Shown here: one piece after another, positions 61,651-64,000 of the stretch | Layout of the letters: each line of letters begins with the position of its first letter | How positions within the stretch are numbered: the stretch's first letter is position 1 | The notes under the pieces: model-generated | Databases searched by the model: none | What the model saw: the letters and a program-made list of their open reading frames with translations, nothing else | Told to the model about the DNA's origin: nothing | Program-made: the position numbers and the translations under genes | NCBI GenBank assembly: GCA_963682055.1 | Contig: OY821740.1 | Coordinates: forward strand, 47,016,795 to 47,080,794 | Length of the DNA: 64,000 bases | Direction of reading: 5' to 3' | Source: Primula veris | Lineage: Eukaryota > Streptophyta > Magnoliopsida > Ericales > Primulaceae

Positions 61651-61842
61651 CGCTATAAAAAAAATACTCAAATAGCGACGGGGTTAGTGACGGTATTTTT
61701 TATTACGAGCTTATTAGCGACGGTTTTTATGACGGTTTTGTGACAGTTTAGTCAATTTGTGACAGATTTGTGATAATTTTTTAAATTAATAACAGGCTTA
61801 CGACAGTTTTTGATTCTCTCTAAATCAAATATTATCTTATAG
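61651..61842 (-). mobile_element. CACTA-derived MITE, GTCACAAA family, inverted copy
   Basis: The 192 bp copy runs CGCTATAAAAAAAATACTCA to AATATTATCTTATAGCG, the reverse of the 57765 copy. Both ends have changed from CACTACAAA to CGCTATAAA in parallel. Interior motifs GTGACGGTATTTTTTATTAC and GACAGTTTAGTCAATTTGTG match the family. Confidence 0.85.
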
Positions 61843-62779
61843 CGAGTATATATGTCATATGTTTTTTAATCTTGATGTGGAGGTGCATGGGTGCATAACA
61901 GTGTTCACATATTGTAACTACTAACTAAATGAATATTTTCTTATTTTCTAAAAAAAAAAAAACTACTACTAACCAGTTAATTTTTTTATTCGTTTTTACC
62001 ATGTTTCGAAAGAAATGTGGTCACTGCACACATGACAAGACTTCACCAAATAAGTTTGTGGTGCTTTTTTTAGTGGTATAATTGCATGTAGGGTCGGGTT
62101 AATTTTGAACCCGTTCTTGATTTGGCCCGTCAATCGGTCCACACTACAATAAAAATGATAGGATAGCATTGTGTTGTTAAACTCGATATTTACTAAATTA
62201 TAGCAACACTCATTTTATCAACATGATTAAAAAATACGTCTATTAATCATATTAAGAATTAAGCTCCACAACAAATGATTTAGGTTTGTTTCCTATGTAA
62301 AGATAATAATTTGAACAGTATTGGACAATTAATACCTTTTTAGGCTCTTGTATATATGAAATAGTTGATCGTTGGCTTGCAAATTTTTAATATAATACTA
62401 TGATAGAGTATTAAGTATTAATTTGTTATAAAAAGATTTCCCTCTTGATTAGGTAATTTTTTAGCACTAACGGGAGTCTTAATAAATACTATTATACTTG
62501 CCCAAAAAAATAATCCAGTTTTGGTCCAGAATTTTGTCATTTTGTTTCACCGTAGCAGCTTGTTTAATTCCAATTATACCTTTTGTATACTCTTATACAG
62601 TTGTAGTATATTTTGTACCTCACTCTTAAACAAATCAGTTTAATTTGCTTAAAAAATACGTCAAAACAAGACGCAGTTTTCCCTTGGTCTAATTTGCAAG
62701 TATATGGCCTTTTGGATTTTGAAATTTCATCCCAAATCAATAAAAAGTTTGAAATTTTTTCTATATTATCTTAACATAT

Positions 62780-63140
62780 GGAAAAATATATAATTATATG
62801 AACCCGATACACTATTATTTAGGGTGTGACAACCAATATTATTTTTTAGTTTTAATTTTAAATTAATTTTAGGGTATATATTTTTGGGTTCATTAACATG
62901 TGTTACATTTTTTTTAGTTTTAATTTCGAATTAATTTTAGTGTAGATATTTTTGGGTTCATTAACATATTACTAGTTTTTTTTTAGTATTTTTTAGTTTT
63001 AAGTTTGAATTAATTTTAGGATAGATATTTTTGAGTTCATTAATAGGTGTTAGGTTTTTATTATGTGACACAACTTAAATAATAATTGACTAGATTTATG
63101 ATAGTGTTAATCGTTCGATTTTGATTTCAAAATATTAAAA
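62780..63140 (+). repeat. Repeat unit with internal 85 bp tandem array, copy 2 (inverted)
   Basis: Three units of about 85 bp (TTTTTAGTTTTAATTT, AATTAATTTTAG, ATTTTTGGGTTCATTAACAT) lie at about 62845-63055. They are flanked by sequence complementary to the flanks of the 56640-57000 copy (for example GTGTTAATCGTTCGATTTTG near 63105). Confidence 0.75.
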
Positions 63141-64000
63141 TAAAAATCAACATAAAAAATTTCAGATTTTTACTGCCTGAAAAATTAATACATGCTGTCT
63201 TAAATTTTGAAGGTATTAAAAATTCATCCATATTCTAGTGCTGCTTTCAAAGAACTTAATAACAAAACAATGCATGGATGCAACTTGCAACTAAATAAAG
63301 CTCAAAATATGAAGAAGAAAAAAAACAAGACCATAGAACTCTTAAGTGCCCTTAATGTGTATTTGTGTTTTGTCTTTATCACGTTTGATTATCCACTAGT
63401 AGCTTATATATAGCTGATGCTAAAAGGAAAAAAAAATAGCGAGGTGTAAATTACAAAATAAGTAACTCATAACATATGTCAACTGAGGAAGATAAAAATT
63501 ACACGATTAAAATCTGATTTTGTACAGATTAACCTAACTAAAAAAGATTACAGAACAATGATGCGGGTTTAGGTTATTGATAACAAATATTTATTTTAGG
63601 ATATGATGGTGGCCGTGTTTTGCGATTTGATTGTCCTTTTTCTTTTTGTAATGATTTTAAGCAAAATATGCATTTTATTATCAGACACAATTGGTATTAA
63701 ATGGGTTGACGTGCTTGTGTTGTTTCCATTATATTTATACATACTACACTCTCCCATGCCCACTTTACTTTTTAGTACTTTTATTTGTTGGAATATACTC
63801 AATTGTACAATTATAAATCATTATCAAACTTACACTTATAGCTTCACATTTTAACTTCACACTTTAAGTAATAATTAATTTTCTTTGATAATTTTGATGT
63901 TGAATTTTATTAAGATATAGACGGATGAACTATATATATAATTTTTTAAATAAATGTAAATAAATTAGAGAATCAAGTGGGGGATAGAAACACCTGGTCA

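Larger units (their letters stand above)
61242..64000. other. Upstream region of the cupin gene and repeats, no gene seen
   Basis: It contains a (TA)n tract at 61291-61313 close to the cupin start, an A run near 61420-61437, a CACTA-family MITE, a lone CACTACAATAAAAATG end near 62145 and a tandem repeat array. No coding region is supported to the end of the window. Confidence 0.6.

Overview
The window is nuclear DNA of a flowering plant, most likely a eudicot. It is AT-rich, its genes have many GT-AG introns, and it carries plant-type repeats: Stowaway and CACTA-type MITEs, a Cassandra TRIM, an Au-type SINE and pieces of plastid DNA. No species can be named from the sequence alone. All gene models below were assembled by hand from translation and splice phase.

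Layout. 1-8,000: repeats plus exon-like pieces of an unrecognised plus-strand gene or gene relic, a 1.0-1.1 kb tandem duplication, a plastid trnT copy and an intact Cassandra retroelement. 8,103-10,135 (minus): a complete three-exon YUCCA auxin-biosynthesis flavin monooxygenase (419 aa). 10,260-27,880: gene-poor DNA rich in MITEs, a 1.5 kb foldback element and, at its right edge, an Au-type SINE. 27,882-42,192 (minus): a complete 39-exon class XI myosin (1,510 aa), closest in recalled sequence to Arabidopsis MYA2/XI-2. 42,200-46,280: divergent intergenic region. 46,280-54,455 (plus): a 14-exon AMBRA1-like WD40 protein (633 aa). 54,460-59,980: repeats, including a ycf2 plastid fragment and several small CACTA elements. 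59,986-61,241 (minus): a two-exon cupin (DUF861/Cupin_3 type, 111 aa). 61,242-64,000: repeats only.

The three large genes do not form an operon-like pathway. Their order, YUCCA - myosin XI - AMBRA1-like WD40, matches what I recall from two duplicated Arabidopsis regions (YUC5/MYA2/WD40 on chromosome 5 and YUC9/XI-B/WD40 on chromosome 1). This looks like deep microsynteny and supports the orthology calls. YUCCA makes indole-3-acetic acid, myosin XI moves organelles on actin, and the WD40 protein is probably an autophagy or CUL4-type adaptor. I see no wholly new biological system. The most unusual items are the conserved trio, the transposon structures with clear target-site duplications, the ATG-only coding exon of the myosin, and the altered plastid tRNA copy.
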